From Isoetes taiwanensis (Eukaryota; Streptophyta; Lycopodiopsida; Isoetales; Isoetaceae), in assembly GCA_021234155.1 (NCBI GenBank), contig JAJEKV010000055.1, positions 314,001-378,000 of the forward strand: a stretch of DNA of 64,000 bases. The letters are read 5' to 3'. Below are positions 22,528-35,276 of this stretch, piece by piece. Each line of letters starts with the position of its first letter. Position 1 is the stretch's first letter. Made by a program: the position numbers and the translations under genes. The notes under the pieces were generated by a model. The model saw nothing but the letters and a program-made list of their open reading frames with translations, was not told the DNA's origin and made no database searches.

Positions 22528-24048
22528 TTGCAAGTTATGCTGAGACAACTGTGTATACCTTTATACGCTATTCCTAGCTTTTGCTAAAAAAATCAGCGGC
22601 TATTGAGCTTTAAGATTTAAGGATTTAGACGTGGAGATTTAGAGATTTAGGCTACGCCCTTATAAAATACTACGCCCTGCAATCCAGAGCATGTTTTCTT
22701 TATTTACCAGGTCTTAAGTTATCTGCTTGTGCTAACCTATGATCACATGCATCTTAACATTTTTTGTTCCTACAAGACCATCTCTCTCTCTCATAATTAA
22801 GCATGTCATACAGGTTCTATTTCCAACATATTAGCCCTGGGAATCTCCTCAAGCAGATAATGACAAACCTCATTTCACTCACTGCAGATAATTTATCAGG
22901 GCGCTTTGCTGTCCACCACTTATTAAATTCTTTTTATAACATTCATTATCTATGAAGACCTTGGCCAGATATCTTTGGTCCATTGTGTACGTTCAAAATG
23001 CGTGGGATCATAAAGCATTGCCTTGTTACCACAAATGCAAGATGAGTGCTTATTCCCAAGTGCCCTACAATGTATTGTGTCTTTAAATAAAGAAGAGAAG
23101 TTGATGAACTGAGAACTTCAAGAAGAAACAATCGAACAATGCAATGAGTATTGACTATGGAAAATGCGTGTATGCTGAACCACACTTTATAATAAAAAAT
23201 GCAATAAAGATTAAATACGAAAGATGCCTTCTAATTTGCACAATTCTGCAGGACACCTTAACAACATTTTAATCCCAAGTTCCACCCATTGATCTATTTG
23301 AGCTACTTCAAAAAACCCGTCGAACTATAGCGGCGGCAACGACGCCGCATTACCATGTTGTAAATAATATAATTTTGTGCAGACCTATGAGACATGACAC
23401 AAGCTTTGGCTGACAAAGGGATTTCAACTTTGCAACTTACATTGCCCCTTCATCGTCAATCTTTATGACCTTATGTCTACACCATATGAGACAGAACAAA
23501 AGTTTTTGGTTGCAAGAAGTTCCAACTCTGCAAAGTTACATCGTCAATCTCTATGACCTTATATATCTAGATCAACAAAGTTAGATAAACAGATATATAT
23601 AGAACCACCAAAACAATATAGAATTGTACAACTAAAGCCACGTTAGGAGCAATGAGTAATATGGGTCACTTGTCTTTGCTAACAACAAAATACAGTAATT
23701 ACAGTCAACCACGGAATAATAATAGCTTCTTCTACAGTTATAATACAAGTAGGATACATATGACAGTGACAAACTTCTCTCTAAGTTGCAATACTTCATT
23801 GAATGTGGTCGTTCAAGCTGCATTTGATTTTCTGAAGCATAAACCACATTGATCTCCAAATTTTCCAACCGCAAGTGCACATTTAGGAGCAAATATAAAA
23901 GCATGTATCATATATGAAGTTGAAAATATAGGACAGCAGTGATGAAAGATGAGTCGGTATCTGCCATCCGATGGTATTCAATTTTTTGCAATAATTATGT
24001 CTGATCAACAAATCCACGTTTCCAAGAGCACAACATTTGTCACTACAT
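22528..24048. other. Intergenic DNA downstream of IMPACT, nothing recognised
   Basis: No supported coding sequence. Two related stretches ('TGACCTTATGTCTACACCAT' and 'TGACCTTATATATCTAGATC') within 23390-23580 share flanking 'CATCGTCAATCTTTATGACC' sequence, indicating a small diverged duplication. It includes the presumed 3' UTR of the IMPACT gene next to 24049. Confidence 0.5.
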
Positions 24049-26207
24049 TCACTTCCCTTTCCCTGAAGGACAAATCATGTAATTCAAATTGTTAGAATAG
24101 GATATAGAATTGTCAAAAAATAAACAATTAGATTTACCTTTAGTAAACTTCTTGGTTTCTGACTTCTGTTTTGATGAAGCTGGCCCAGAGCTGGGAACTT
24201 TAATATACCCGCAACTTTGTAATAACGCTCGTGCTGCATTGTTGATATGTTTAAATCTATCTGGACCAAGTAAAATGCCACCAAACCATCTTGACACTAC
24301 TACTACCTGCACAAAATTGGAACTAATAGTGCATAAGTTTTCAGAAACACAGTTGCATGATGGTAAATGGATTCTTCTACAAACTTCAAGGCTGGGGAAG
24401 GAGAACAATACGGCCTCAAGGCATTCAACATCTAAAAGCCCTTTCTTCGTGCTTAAAGAACGCAGTAATAAACCCGGTATTAAACCAAGTTTGCTACTTA
24501 ACTCAGCATGGATATGATTAGGAGTAATTTTCTCACTGAATATTATCCATATACTGGAGCAAATCTCAGGTTTTTTTGAAACAGATCAGGGGACATAAAT
24601 GCACTTAGACTTTAAGAAAGTCCAGAGAGGCATAACACCTGGTTCTATATTTTGCCATTAAGGATGTTTCTAGAGTTCTAAAATGTATAGAAGGCATGCT
24701 TACAACATCATTAGCGTCGACAACCCTTAATAAGTGCAACAATCGACTACCTGCTGCTGTTTCACCATCATCATCATAATCCTGAAGTACCTGCATATGT
24801 ACCCAATGTTTGCGCTAATTATCCAATTTATTTTTTGATACAGTTTACATACGACTGCATAGCAAAAGAAAAACACTTAGAGCATAGAGCTGTTAGGACA
24901 CGAAAGGTTGATAGCCTTGCAGCCATTTTGCCTCACAGTTCCGTTTTGTGCAGAAATACGATAAGCCATAATATTATGGGTCGCCCCAGCAATCTTGCGA
25001 TTTTGCTTCAATGCTTCCATCACTGTGACCACCTCATCAAAGCTTCGAACTGATGACAAGTGGGCTTGAAATGTACCTTTAAAACCCAAACAAGCACATC
25101 AATTGTCATAGGGATCTCAAAAGTTTATGTAGATCAATACAAAGATGTACGTGTAATAACATAACGAACTCACTTCTTTTCTCTGTGAATGGACTGCCAT
25201 GAAATATCCCAAGCATCTTATCAAGCTCGCTTGTATTATCAGATAAATTTTCTATAGAGGTCAACTCTCTTTCCTTCATTCCGTCTTTATCAGAAGAACG
25301 ATCATGTAATCTGGACAAGGAACCACTTTACTAACATAAGGAAACATCTTACGTTTTAGCCCATAGTTCAATCATCTCCCATAAGTTTTCGAAACAACAC
25401 TTAGTTTGAAACAGAAATTTTGCAACCATTCACATTTTGTGGGGTACAGACATTAATGTAAAAAGAAATCAGGAAGGATAGCATAATAGTACACATTTCA
25501 TGATGGCTGGAAGAAGTCGCGCCCCTATCTTGCAGTGACTTATCTGTCAACAATAGAAAAGATATCAAAAAGCATGTTCACCCTTGAGCTCTAGGAAGCT
25601 AATTAAGTACCAAGTTTTGGTTGGACATGGGATGCAAACCATAACTTTGCTTCTTCCCAAAGCCAATATTGTTCCTGCAAAATAAGATTATGTCGCTACA
25701 GCAGATTATTTCAAAATAAATAATTGCCTAAGCACGAACCTTTAACCATTCCACCCATCTAAATATAACAACATCCCCACAACCTTCAGAATAAATTTGA
25801 TGAAATCCTAAAACCAAATTTTCTCGTAGCTCCTGGTTTATCCATGCGGCTTCAAATTTGTATACTGGTTCAGATTTCGAAGGGTATGTATCAGGGAAGT
25901 ACACAGACATGTTTAAACCTAGCTTCTCATGTCTTTCTCCATCAGTCGGATATACATGAATCTGCGGAAAATTTTACTTCCAACATTTAACCGAACAGGA
26001 TTGGAAAAACACGTAGACGCTTGACTGACCTCAACGAAGTGATCAGTGGCATAAACTATACAATCCTCGCCATAGATATGCTTCAATGCCTCCAGTTCAT
26101 CGGCTTGTGCGGCCAAGTTTCCTGTTTTAAAATTTTCAATAGCATGATCTTCGAAAGAACACCAATCAGCGTAAAAAAATTGCACCTTCTATTTCTTCCT
26201 TCTCCAT
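24049..26207 (-). CDS. IMPACT: RWD-IMPACT (YIH1/UPF0029) family protein, complete 10-exon gene
   Basis: Ten exons with matching phases and GT-AG junctions: 26207-26186, 26121-26030, 25961-25740, 25674-25611, 25543-25495, 25310-25174, 25076-24937, 24790-24704, 24306-24138, 24062-24049. They total 996 nt, 331 residues, with no stop or frameshift. The start MEKEEIEG is chosen because it lies 12 codons before the RWD domain. RWD spans about residues 12-110 (DELEALKHIYGEDC; FPDTYPSKSEP with the YPxxxP turn at 64-70). A low-complexity acidic linker follows. The IMPACT domain starts near residue 196 (STFQAHLSSV), with DDDGETAAG at 248-256 and VVSRWFGGILLGPDRF at 274-289, the family signature. The C-terminus is Lys-rich. 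In yeast and animals this family binds GCN1 and restrains the eIF2-alpha kinase GCN2; the same role here is inference. The gene is isolated from other genes. Confidence 0.93.
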
Positions 26208-27739
26208 GGCTTTCTAGTGCAAAGCGATGACATTGCTTTATGGCTCTTATATTATTCAAACTCATTTAACTTGTGTATTTGCCATCGTTATTTTTCATTC
26301 TTTATCGGGTTTTTTCTCATCTCAGATTTCTGGCCATTGATCTTCGGAATATTCTCAGTTCTGTGCCAAATCAAGCGCCATTAAATTTTTGGCTGCTAAA
26401 ACGCCTGCCACTTCCAATGGTCCAAAAGCAATACATGGTGAGAATGGGGAAAAAAAAAAACCCAGGCAGGCTGCCGACCTGCTTCCGCTGGCAGCGGTCA
26501 CACCTTGCCGGAATCAACCAGACTGCTGGCGATGTCCAGACTGCTGGCATCGCATCAGGAACCAGCATGAACCCGGAGCCAGGCCCATCTCCAGGCCCAA
26601 TCTGGCTGATTCGAAAACCCCCAAGAAAAAAACCTCCCAAACTGGCCGTAACATTCGAAGCTGCAGGCCCAATCCGGCTGATTCAAGAAGAAAGACTCCC
26701 AATCTGGCCGTAAGATTCGAAGCCTCAGGCCCACACTGAGCAAATGCAAAACTGGCATGCCCAAACCGAAGAACAAACGAGCGAAATGGGAAGAGCTTGG
26801 TCGGCCGATGATCCATCCATGGCCATGCCTGCTCAAAAAAGAAACCTGCATCCTTCCCTATCCTTCTATTCTGAAACCATGTCTTACCCGAAGTCTTTTA
26901 GCTGATTTTAGCAATGCTCAAGCCAACAAGCACCCCATTTTTGGAATTCCCGGCCAAACAAGCAGCTCAAACCAGGTAAAAAATACGCTTTCTCTACGAT
27001 TTTCCATACAATACCCAGCCAAAATCTAGGCCCAACCATGCCAGAGATACCCTCCCCAAATACCAAACGAAATAATAGAACATACTGGCTCTTATATTAT
27101 TCAAATTGTAAGGAATCGAAAATTATATATGTGCTGCTTTTCCAACTAATAAGCATGAGATGGAGGGGTTAAACTTAAACCCCGAGGAGAGCCCAACAGG
27201 CTTGCCCTTAGAAAGCCCATTATGCTTAATAAATGGGCAAGCCCATTTATTAGCGTAATGGGCGAGCCTAGGGTTTGGCCCCTTTAACCCGGAGATTTAA
27301 CTTTGATTCAAGCCCCATTTCGCCATCACCATATTCTAACCCATTTCTGCAGATTTCAGTCCATTCTGCCTTGTTATAGCGCCACGCTCAGATCATCAAA
27401 ATACAAATCCGCAACAAAGCTTTGGAGTATGAACTGGGTTTTAGAAGTAATCTTTTTCGGATAGCATACAGAGAAAGCTCCATTTTCTCCATTTTGGGTT
27501 GAACCGTGTAGGGATGAATGTATTCTGCATCAAGGCGCGTATTTTTGCCGAGATCGTTTATTATAAGTTTGTTGCCTGTTTATTGGAATAACCAAGCATT
27601 GCTTGTTTATCATGTTGTTCTAGAACATTACGCCTAATCATTGGTCTAGATCTAACAGTTAAGATTTGAAATTACTGAGGAGCTGCCGGTTAAAAATAGA
27701 TCCGAACAAGTATGTATTGCTTTTCCAACTAAGCATGAG
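26208..27739. other. Intergenic DNA upstream of IMPACT
   Basis: It holds the presumed IMPACT promoter (no clear TATA), a small repeat (26593-26740), a CCATT-rich stretch with 'AAGCCCATTATGCTTAATAAATGGGC' type inverted repeats near 27213-27262, and two copies of TTTTCCAACTAA with AAGCATGAGAT (about 27139 and 27722) that differ by a 3-4 bp indel. No gene was seen. Confidence 0.5.
26593..26740. repeat. ~70-bp minisatellite, about two copies
   Basis: Unit starts AGGCCCAATCTGGCTGATTC and ends with AAACTGGCCGTAACATTCGA. A second copy starts 72 bp on and a partial third starts 62 bp later. It overlaps overlapping frames on both strands, which are therefore repeat artefacts and not genes. Confidence 0.8.
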
Positions 27740-27759
27740 ATAAATAGATCCGAACAAAT

Positions 27760-29380
27760 AGATTTTAAGTGCCCACAATGCTGCTAGCAGCTCCTGGTCG
27801 AGTTTCTGCGTCGTTCATTTTGCGAGAGTCATATGCCATTATCCTTTCCTCCTGCATTAGCACTATGCCATTTGCAATCTTACTTGCACCGGTCGCTACC
27901 GGCTTAACCTTTTCTGGATCTGGCAATTTGAGCACTGACATGGTTATTAAAGCTTCCTTAAGCTTCTGAAGTCCTTCTTGGGGGCTTCTTGTGCCAATGG
28001 TCTGCCCAGTTCTTTATCTTTTTTCGCAGTAGTGAGCTCTATCAATGGTGCAGCTATCTTGGCGAAGTTCTTCACAAACTTCCTGTAATACCTTGTTAAG
28101 CCCAAGAAGCTTCTCACCTCATGCACATTCTTCAGCGATGGCCATTTGATTACTGTTTGAATCTTGACGGGGTCACAGAGGCTCCTTCGGCTGATATGAT
28201 GTCCCCAAATACTCTAGTGACGAAGTGACATTTGGATAACTTCGTGTAGAGTTGATGCCTCCTTAGCTTTTCCAATACCCTTCTTAAATGTTGGACATGC
28301 TACTCCAGAGTCCTGCTATATACTAAAATGTCATTAAAGAATACGATGACAAAATTGCCAAGGAACTCACAAAAAATGTCATTCATGAGTCTCAAGAAGG
28401 TTGCGAAGGCACTGGACAATCCGAATGGCATGACCGTAAATTCATAGTAGCCATATCTTGTTCTGAAAGCTATCTTATGAATATTTTCTTAGTTTATCCT
28501 GGTCTGGGAATAACCTCATCTCAAATCTATCTTCGAGAAGACCTTGGCTCCTTCATCATCTTCTCTGGGTAAGGCATACTTGTTCTTGATGGTGTACTTG
28601 TTTAATTGACAATAACCAATACACATCCTCAGGGTTCCATCCTTCTTTCTGAACCAGGATGCGCTAGGTCTTATGAACCCTTGATCTAATAGCTCCTGTA
28701 ATTGTTTCTTTAGCCCAGCTAGTTCATGCTTTGTCATCTTGTATAGCGCATTACTTGTGGATCTTGTGCCCGTCTCGAGCCTTATTTCACACTTGACTTC
28801 TCTATATGGAGGGAGTTTCTTGATCTCATTCGGAAATAGATCATGAAACTCTTTGATCAATTAGTCACTTGTTTGGGTAGTTTACTTAAGGTCTTGTCCT
28901 CCTTTTCTTCTTTGTCTCCTCATCCACATGCTACAATTTAAAAATATATGCTACTTGCTCCCGCTTAATGCATTTGAGTAACTTCTTACTAGACATGCAT
29001 TGCATAATTGGGGTGACTTCTTTACAAGCTATTTCTATCATCTTGTTGTTTAGTGTCGTCATGGTTGCTTTTCGGTTCTCGCAATCTATCGCTACTTTTG
29101 TTGGAATGAGATACTTCATTCCTATGATGAGGTCGTATTTCCTATAGTCATGACTTCTGCTCCCATTCCAATATTAATGCATGGCAAGTCTATGTTGAAG
29201 TTCACCCTCTTTTATGTCATGTATCTGATTGCACCATTTGCCAATACTACAGGTATGGGCTTTGACTTCAACATTTTCAACTTGAGTATTTCAGCCATCC
29301 TTAGTGAACTAAAATTATGGGTGCTTCCCCTATCTATGAGCACCATGAAGGACTTGGCTGCTATCCTGCCAATGGTAGAT
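27760..29380 (-). pseudogene. Protease-RT-RNase H region of Ty3/gypsy remnant 1
   Basis: The retropepsin block reads SFMVLIDRGSTHNF, so the catalytic DSG has become DRG. RT blocks include [20 protein letters not shown], where the usual CIDYR is CIGYC, and [19 protein letters not shown], which lacks part of the helix between LPR and the A-motif. The catalytic YxDD strand reads [16 protein letters not shown], with the first Asp changed to Asn. Downstream are RSFLGLTRYYRKFVKNFAKI and an RNase H-like block (ANGIVLMQEERIMAYDSRKM). Loss of two catalytic sites plus multiple stops shows long inactivity. Confidence 0.85.
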
Positions 29381-29381
29381 A

Positions 29382-30740
29382 TCACCTGATACTGGCTTTC
29401 AGCATTTTCTTCTCAATTGCTCCAAGGATATGACATTCATCGTGAATATAGTTACGAGCTTTCTCGTCGTCCTCCTCTAGAGGAGCCTCCCATCCTTTTA
29501 GCTTTGCAAGAGCCACATGCATCACGAAGGGACAGCTATGGGTCATGTGCCCAAGCTGGAAACACCCAAAGCACAAATGTTTGTCTATACGTTCTTGTCT
29601 TTTCTCCTTCAAAATGGATTGTAAGTACTGCTTCACTGTTTTTGAGTAGTTGGATCCTCCTACTTGTCCTTTATCCTTACAGCTTACCTGCTTTTTATCC
29701 TGCTGCTTTCTATAGTTTGCATTGTAAGGGCTCTAGTAGGTGCAGGCTGGTTGCTCTTAGACTATATGCCCCCAAGCTCTTGCCTTTATCATATATGCCC
29801 ATGCTCCTGGAGTCGCATTCCTTATAGGCTAAGCGCCTTGGACTCTACTTCTGACATGGTCTGTGGGTTGATAGCCCTGATGAGCTTTCAGATTTCATCG
29901 TTCAGCCTTCTATGTCCTTCTACCATATTCATTTCACTTAACTTTGGCAACATAGAGCCTTAGCCTCATAAATTCTTTTGTGTATTTCTGCGCGGATTTG
30001 TTGCCCTATTCTAGCTTATAGAAGGCCTGCATCATGTGGGATTTGTGTTCCCTCTGAACATAATGGCGTTTGAATGCCTTGGCAAACTTTAAGAACTTAC
30101 ACCTATCTTTGCTCAACCTATGGGCCTTAGCATCTCCCTTCCACCAAATCCTTGCTACAACTTTTAGATTTGTTGTGGCAACCCTGCCCTTGTCTTTATC
30201 CTTCAGGCCATAAGCATTTTCGTACTCCCTCATTTCATCCAACCACATCTCTGCCTCCATTACTGACTTGTTATTATCTAAAACTTGCTCGAATTTCGGG
30301 CTTTTCATACGTTACTTAGGGCAGAGTCCACTTTCTTCTGATAGTCGGAGCCCTTGTCAGCCTTATCTTTGTTACGGCCTGCCTGGTGGTTCAATTCTGG
30401 TTCACTTTCCACCTCTTCTTCCGATTCTGAATCGGAATTAGAGCTTTCTGAGGTCAAGCTAGAGCTGGGAGATCTCTATCTGCTCCTCTTCTTTCCCTTG
30501 TTCTTCGACTGTAGAGATGCCTGCAACAATTGCACATTATGATCCTGCAATTTCCTTGCCTTCTTTGCTAGCAAGGCCTTGATCTCTTATATATTTGACC
30601 TCATTGACATCTCTTTCTCCAGGGTCAAAGTCCCAAATTTTTTCGTAGAGGTTTCTAAGCTGATAATGCCTTGGGAGGATTTTTCGTCTTGCCAATGCCT
30701 ATTAGGCTTAACGATCCTTGTTGTTCTTGCTGCACACATT
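29382..30740 (-). pseudogene. gag region of Ty3/gypsy remnant 1
   Basis: An N-terminal Ser/Glu-rich segment (SESSNSDSESEEEVESEPE) is followed by the gag core (MWLDEMREYENAYGLKDKDK; VARIWWKGDAKAH; KFLKFAKAFKRHYVQREHKS). A CCHC zinc knuckle CFGCFQLGHMTHSC lies at about 29532-29573. At least two in-frame stops in the N-terminal part and a frame gap between core and knuckle make it non-functional. Confidence 0.8.
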
Positions 30741-31394
30741 TCATAGTGTCACATATGTTACATTTTGACCAGGCAAAGAAAACAAGAGAACAAATAAAAT
30801 ATACAAGAAGTTTACATATTTATATATCCGGAATTGAATATATGAAATAACTCTTTCAATAGAAATGGTAGTCTGAATTGTCCTGCAAGCACTAAGTCTT
30901 GCACCTAAGTTTCTGAGGGTGTTTCATGTTGTTCTCCCTTGAATGGCAGTTGCTACTTCTTCAGGGTCTTTTGTTGTCATGTGGGTAGCCGTTACTGTTA
31001 ATTAACCCAGTCGCATATGGAGTATTGCAAAGTCGAAGACGTGGTGTTATGGCTCTCCTCACCAATATGACATGGTCAATATTATCGGCCAGTCTTTTGT
31101 ATCTCCCAACCCTGATAATACAATAAGTAGGTATACTGCCTCTACTCCCTTTAAGGTCTTGTGGAAGAATACAATGGAGGAGAGAGAGATATAAGCTTAC
31201 CGTGGCACTAGCATAGCAAATAGGGAAACCTTCCTACAAGTCAAAACAAGAATGAATGAAGCCGACTTGCCAACAGACAAAGAGTTCTATGCTATACAAG
31301 ATAGACTTGGTATGAGAGGAAAATCAACTAATATCTTGCAGCCCAACATCTCAAGGAGCAGGAAGGGAACACGGAGGAACATAATTCAATACCT

Positions 31395-32900
31395 TCAGGT
31401 CATTATGAGCAGATTATGACGACCTATGGGCAGTCCATGTGGATGGTTTCGCATCCCGACACTGGGAGGAAATAACTCGCCTCGTAGAGGCGCAAACTGT
31501 CGTGGCTCTTCTGTACTACTTGCTTTTTCCACTCTCGAGTACATGTCCACGAGATATTCATTGCAGAGTCTGCCCAATAGTGAGAAATGAGGTTTATGCA
31601 ATAATCAGGTTCGATACTAGTCAATTTGAGACATTTTGCATTGTACTCATTGTGGATGCCATCCTTATGTGGAACGGGCAATGATATTGAAGAGTTTCAT
31701 ATGTATTATTAAGGATACTCACACCTACCATTATATTATGTTAAAATTTAACTTTTATCACCTTACCCATTATGATTAAATTATTTTGCACTTCATACCA
31801 ATGTTATGTTAAAAATTTTACATAACGATTTGATAAAAAATGCATTCATGTCAACGTCAACGGTTAAGTTAATTTACTAAACTAACAAATTCAGTTAAAA
31901 AGAGGTTCACGACAATGGATTTTGTTAAAATGAGTTATAAAGTGGGTGAGCAAAAGAAATTTAATTGTCTTAAGTATCCTCTCAAGGAGGGGTTAATGAA
32001 ACTAAATCCATTAAAAATTAACCCTCTTTGACCGTCGCGGACCTAACATAATTTTGTAGCGGGAATGGTGTGAAGCCAATTAACCTACTTTTTCTAATCT
32101 AACTAAATTTAATCCCCTAGTGCAAACCCACCCTAATAATATTGGTTTATGGTCACTTCACATCCAAATTGCTGCAATTCGTGGTTTGATTGTGATATTG
32201 CCATTGGTATGCATTATGCTAGCAATCTCATCTGATGTTGTTGGATCTATGAGAGTGAGTGTTTTGAATGAAGCATGCAATTTTTTGATCGTTTGCAACT
32301 CTTTGACATATGAATTCATAGCATCTAATGTTGCAATAACTTGCATGATCCAAGTGGCTAATATTTGCCTGTCATGACAACTTCATATCGATGTGCATTA
32401 TCATATATGTACCAATGCAAAGTATTATTTGGCTCATCTGCAAATAGAAGACGATGATATGTTCGACCCATGATTGCAAGAGCTGAAGGTATTTTTAAGG
32501 TGAGAAAGTCGCTCCTTTAACACCAAGTGCAGTGAATCAAAACGAACGGTATAGCTCCAATAATTGATCTGAAAGTTGTTCAATAGTTGGACGTAAGCAG
32601 TGGCCATTATTGCAACAAAAACTTGAACTCTGAGTGTTTAGAAGCTAGGTGTGACATGTTTGACATATCTTACTAATGAGATGAGAGCTACAGAATTCAA
32701 AGCTTCTATTTGTTGATCCATGCGGATTTGATTTGCAATTACAATCCCATGGAACTTGTCTTATCCCACAATGACAAGTCACTCTTTCGTTCATCAAATA
32801 TTTATCTCTCAAGTATTGGAGTTGTAGTGGTATTTAATTTCTTTCGAGCTTGATAGTTTCTTTGGCGCTCACAATGTTGAATGATTTTATTTAACTAAGC
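31395..32900 (-). pseudogene. Helitron Rep/helicase ORF remnants
   Basis: Read on the minus strand: CHCGIRQVPWDCNCKSN, then FTALGVKGATFSP, then ALAIMGRTYHRLLFADEP, NNTLHWYIYDNAHRY, LDAMNSYVKELQTIKKLHAS and DEIASIMHTNGNITIKPR. Finally, at 31690-31395, there is HFSLLGRLCNEYLVDMYSRVE. The GRTYHR..DEPNN...WY.YD block, the order and the 'LGRL..EYLVDMYSRVE' block match the N-terminal half of plant Helitron proteins, upstream of and into the Helitron-like N domain. Several frames and an AT-rich spacer (31690-32110) interrupt it. The HUH motif and helicase part are not visible. It could be the source family of the short Helitrons at 5174 and 35277, but that is unproven. Confidence 0.6.
31691..32110. 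other. AT-rich insert splitting the Helitron remnant
   Basis: No coding potential. The flanking Helitron-like frames continue on both sides in the same order, so this stretch is probably a later insertion or an extremely decayed segment. No inverted ends are obvious. Confidence 0.35.
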
Positions 32901-33700
32901 ATCAGTAAGATGTTCAGAATTTGGCTTTTAATATCTTTTAATAAAATTACATCACTTGATTTAATCAAAGAACACAAATGCAAAAAAAGCTTAATGTTAC
33001 ACTATTTCGATACTAAAGCTTTCCTATATACTAATGGAACAAACAACTATAGAATTCACCATCATATAAAAAAAGATGATTTGCAATTCTAAAAGTGTAC
33101 TCAATTTTTTGACATGGTCTAGATTATAATTGAAATGTTTCTACTCACCTTGAGCACCCTCTTTTTTCTGTTGTTGTTTCATGTCGCCTGTCATGTACTT
33201 CCATCTCCATTGCATTTGATGACTGCCTTGATATTTTACATTCTTTGTATACAAATTTCACAATATAGAACTATGCCATTCTTGATGCATCGTAATTCAT
33301 AGGTACTTGATATTTCAAAACTTCAACATCTAGCATTTTTTTTTCTTTTGAAGGATGTCAGATTTTATTAATCACACTCAAACAATACATGATACAATGC
33401 AGAGACAAGAATTAAAAACCTAGTGGATCATGCATCATTAATTGCATGATATGCTAATACATGACTTGTAAAAATTGGCCATATGGATGACAAATAAGCA
33501 CGCCCTCTCCACTCCCCCCTTCTCGCCACATAATTCTGATTCGCATGGAAAATGCCCTTCTCTTATTGGTTGTCAAAATTCCATGTGGATTTCCTTAATC
33601 TACCATTTTGAGACTCCAAATCTGCCCCAATGAGGGGACACATCGAAGAACATTCTTTAGAACTTGGGAGGACGGACTCGAATCAGACATGGCGGTCACT
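32901..33700. other. Intergenic DNA, nothing recognised
   Basis: AT-rich; short plus-strand frames only. No repeats or genes supported. Confidence 0.5.
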
Positions 33701-35124
33701 TCAATAGTAGTAGTAACTCAAGGAATCTCGGAGTCAGCTAGAATGAGGAATAAGCAGCTAACAAAAGTAGAATCAAACGAGATATGGGGTGGAAAATCTG
33801 AAGGAGTATAATTATTTAAGTATACCTCATTACTAATTTGGAAAGCGGATGAATCAAAATTCAATGTAAATATGTATAGGTGTATTATAAAGTTGAGATA
33901 CTCACACTTAGTGCAGAACCCTAGTTGAACAATGTTTGGCTGTCTTCTCGTACCATTTGCGAGTACATACGAGGTACCATTTTTAGGCAGGGAGACTTTA
34001 GAGTGGAGCGACCTATTCCAAAGCCATCGCCATGTACGACATAAAGCAGGCTGTGGAATCTGTAGGTGCCACCCATCTGGCAACTGGAGGGGCCGTGATG
34101 CTAAAGAAGGCGATGATACTGATCTGACAAAGTGCTTGCTTTTGTGAATATTTTCATGACAGTACCATGGCACCCTTTCAGCAACACCAACTTTCACTGT
34201 AAGCGGCAAATTTTCTGCGACCACCTCCCATTGAAACACATCCCAACAAGAGAGCAGGAACTTTGCCTGAAATTCAGGCCAAGACAATAGGCGACCCCAT
34301 GCTTGAATAGAGACAACACGTGCAAGAACCCATCATCTATGTGTAAGGGGATGAACTGATACTGCTAGTGGAGGTGCTGAGGGGTCTGGAGGCAATGGTG
34401 CCCACCACTATGGAGTCTCCAATAGGGTGTGGATGGCGGGGCATGGCCAGAAAATATGTTTGATGCCTCCCATGTTGTCAACAAGCCACGCAAAAATGGA
34501 GAAGCACTTGGAAAAGGTTGCATAGTTTGAAATAATGCCCAAGATAGGACTGCTTTAACAACCTTCTTGCCTAGAGGGGTATAGTGACCAAGAGCTTGTC
34601 TAAGGAGGCATAAACCAGGAGAGTCATCTTCACCATTCAAAAGTCTCCAAATGAACTTTGAAATAAGGACTTTGCTCTGCAGTAAGAAGTCCATCATCCC
34701 CAGACCACCTGCCCATTTTGGAAGGATGCACTTCGACCAAGCCTATTTTGACATACCTATTTTTCATATTCAAGTGTTGTACAACTCCGTCTGCTATCTT
34801 TCGATTGCTTTCCAACATTTGTGTGTTGACTGAATTCTCCAGCGTGTTTGGCGTTCTCACATTCTCAATGATTGAATTTTCTGCTATACTGAAATTGCTT
34901 ATGTTTGGTGCAACCATAGTACGAGGAGGAGTGTACCCCTTTCCAGCAGGAGCGCTTCCTATCTTCCCCCTATTAGATTTTGTTCTTTTGTTGAAACTAT
35001 TGCTGGAACCTGCTTCAAGATTCAACATGAATGTCACTGGTTTGATGGTCCTTTCACAAATTACTGCCATTCTACAGTTAGGAAATTTTAACTTTAAATC
35101 CGACCATGGGTTTGCAGCTAGCAT
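33700..35124 (-). pseudogene. LINE ORF2 fragment, internally rearranged
   Basis: Minus-strand blocks CILPKWAGGLGMMDFLLQSK and VLISKFIWRLLNGEDDSPGL (34740-34600) are the 'GGLG..d...qn.al..Kw.WRll' segment that follows the RT thumb in plant LINEs. Downstream, LLSWPEFQAKFLLSCWDVFQ and NLPLTVKVGVAERVPWY (34287-34190) fit the terminal part. Upstream (35124-34745) an open frame rich in Asn and Ser, SNSFNKRTKSNRGKIG and NISNFSIAENSIIENVRTPN, is joined directly to it, as if the RT and endonuclease had been deleted. It is different from the LINE with the TATTC tail. Stops and frameshifts are present throughout. Confidence 0.6.
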
Positions 35125-35276
35125 CTATGTCATGTTGATCAGAGTATTTCTTATTTCTAAACAGGATAAATATGCCAAAATACCATCCCTTAATGTGGTT
35201 TTCAAGAATTTCCTCATTGTCACCCTCTGGGCCACTTTGGACATATTAGGGAAAACATTATCCAAATTATTGAACA

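Larger units (their letters stand above)
27740..30760 (-). mobile_element. Ty3/gypsy LTR retrotransposon remnant 1 (gag-PR-RT-RNase H, integrase missing)
   Basis: Minus-strand order is gag (30740-29382), protease (about 29380-28930), RT (28860-28250) and RNase H (about 28000-27760), the Ty3/gypsy order up to RNase H. Many stops and frameshifts are present. The sequence ends before any integrase and no LTR pair could be found, so this is a truncated, dead copy. Confidence 0.85.

Noticed and set aside
26371-26851. Several overlapping frames of about 90-150 codons on both strands
   Set aside because: They overlie a 70-bp minisatellite; the openness of many frames at once is a repeat effect.
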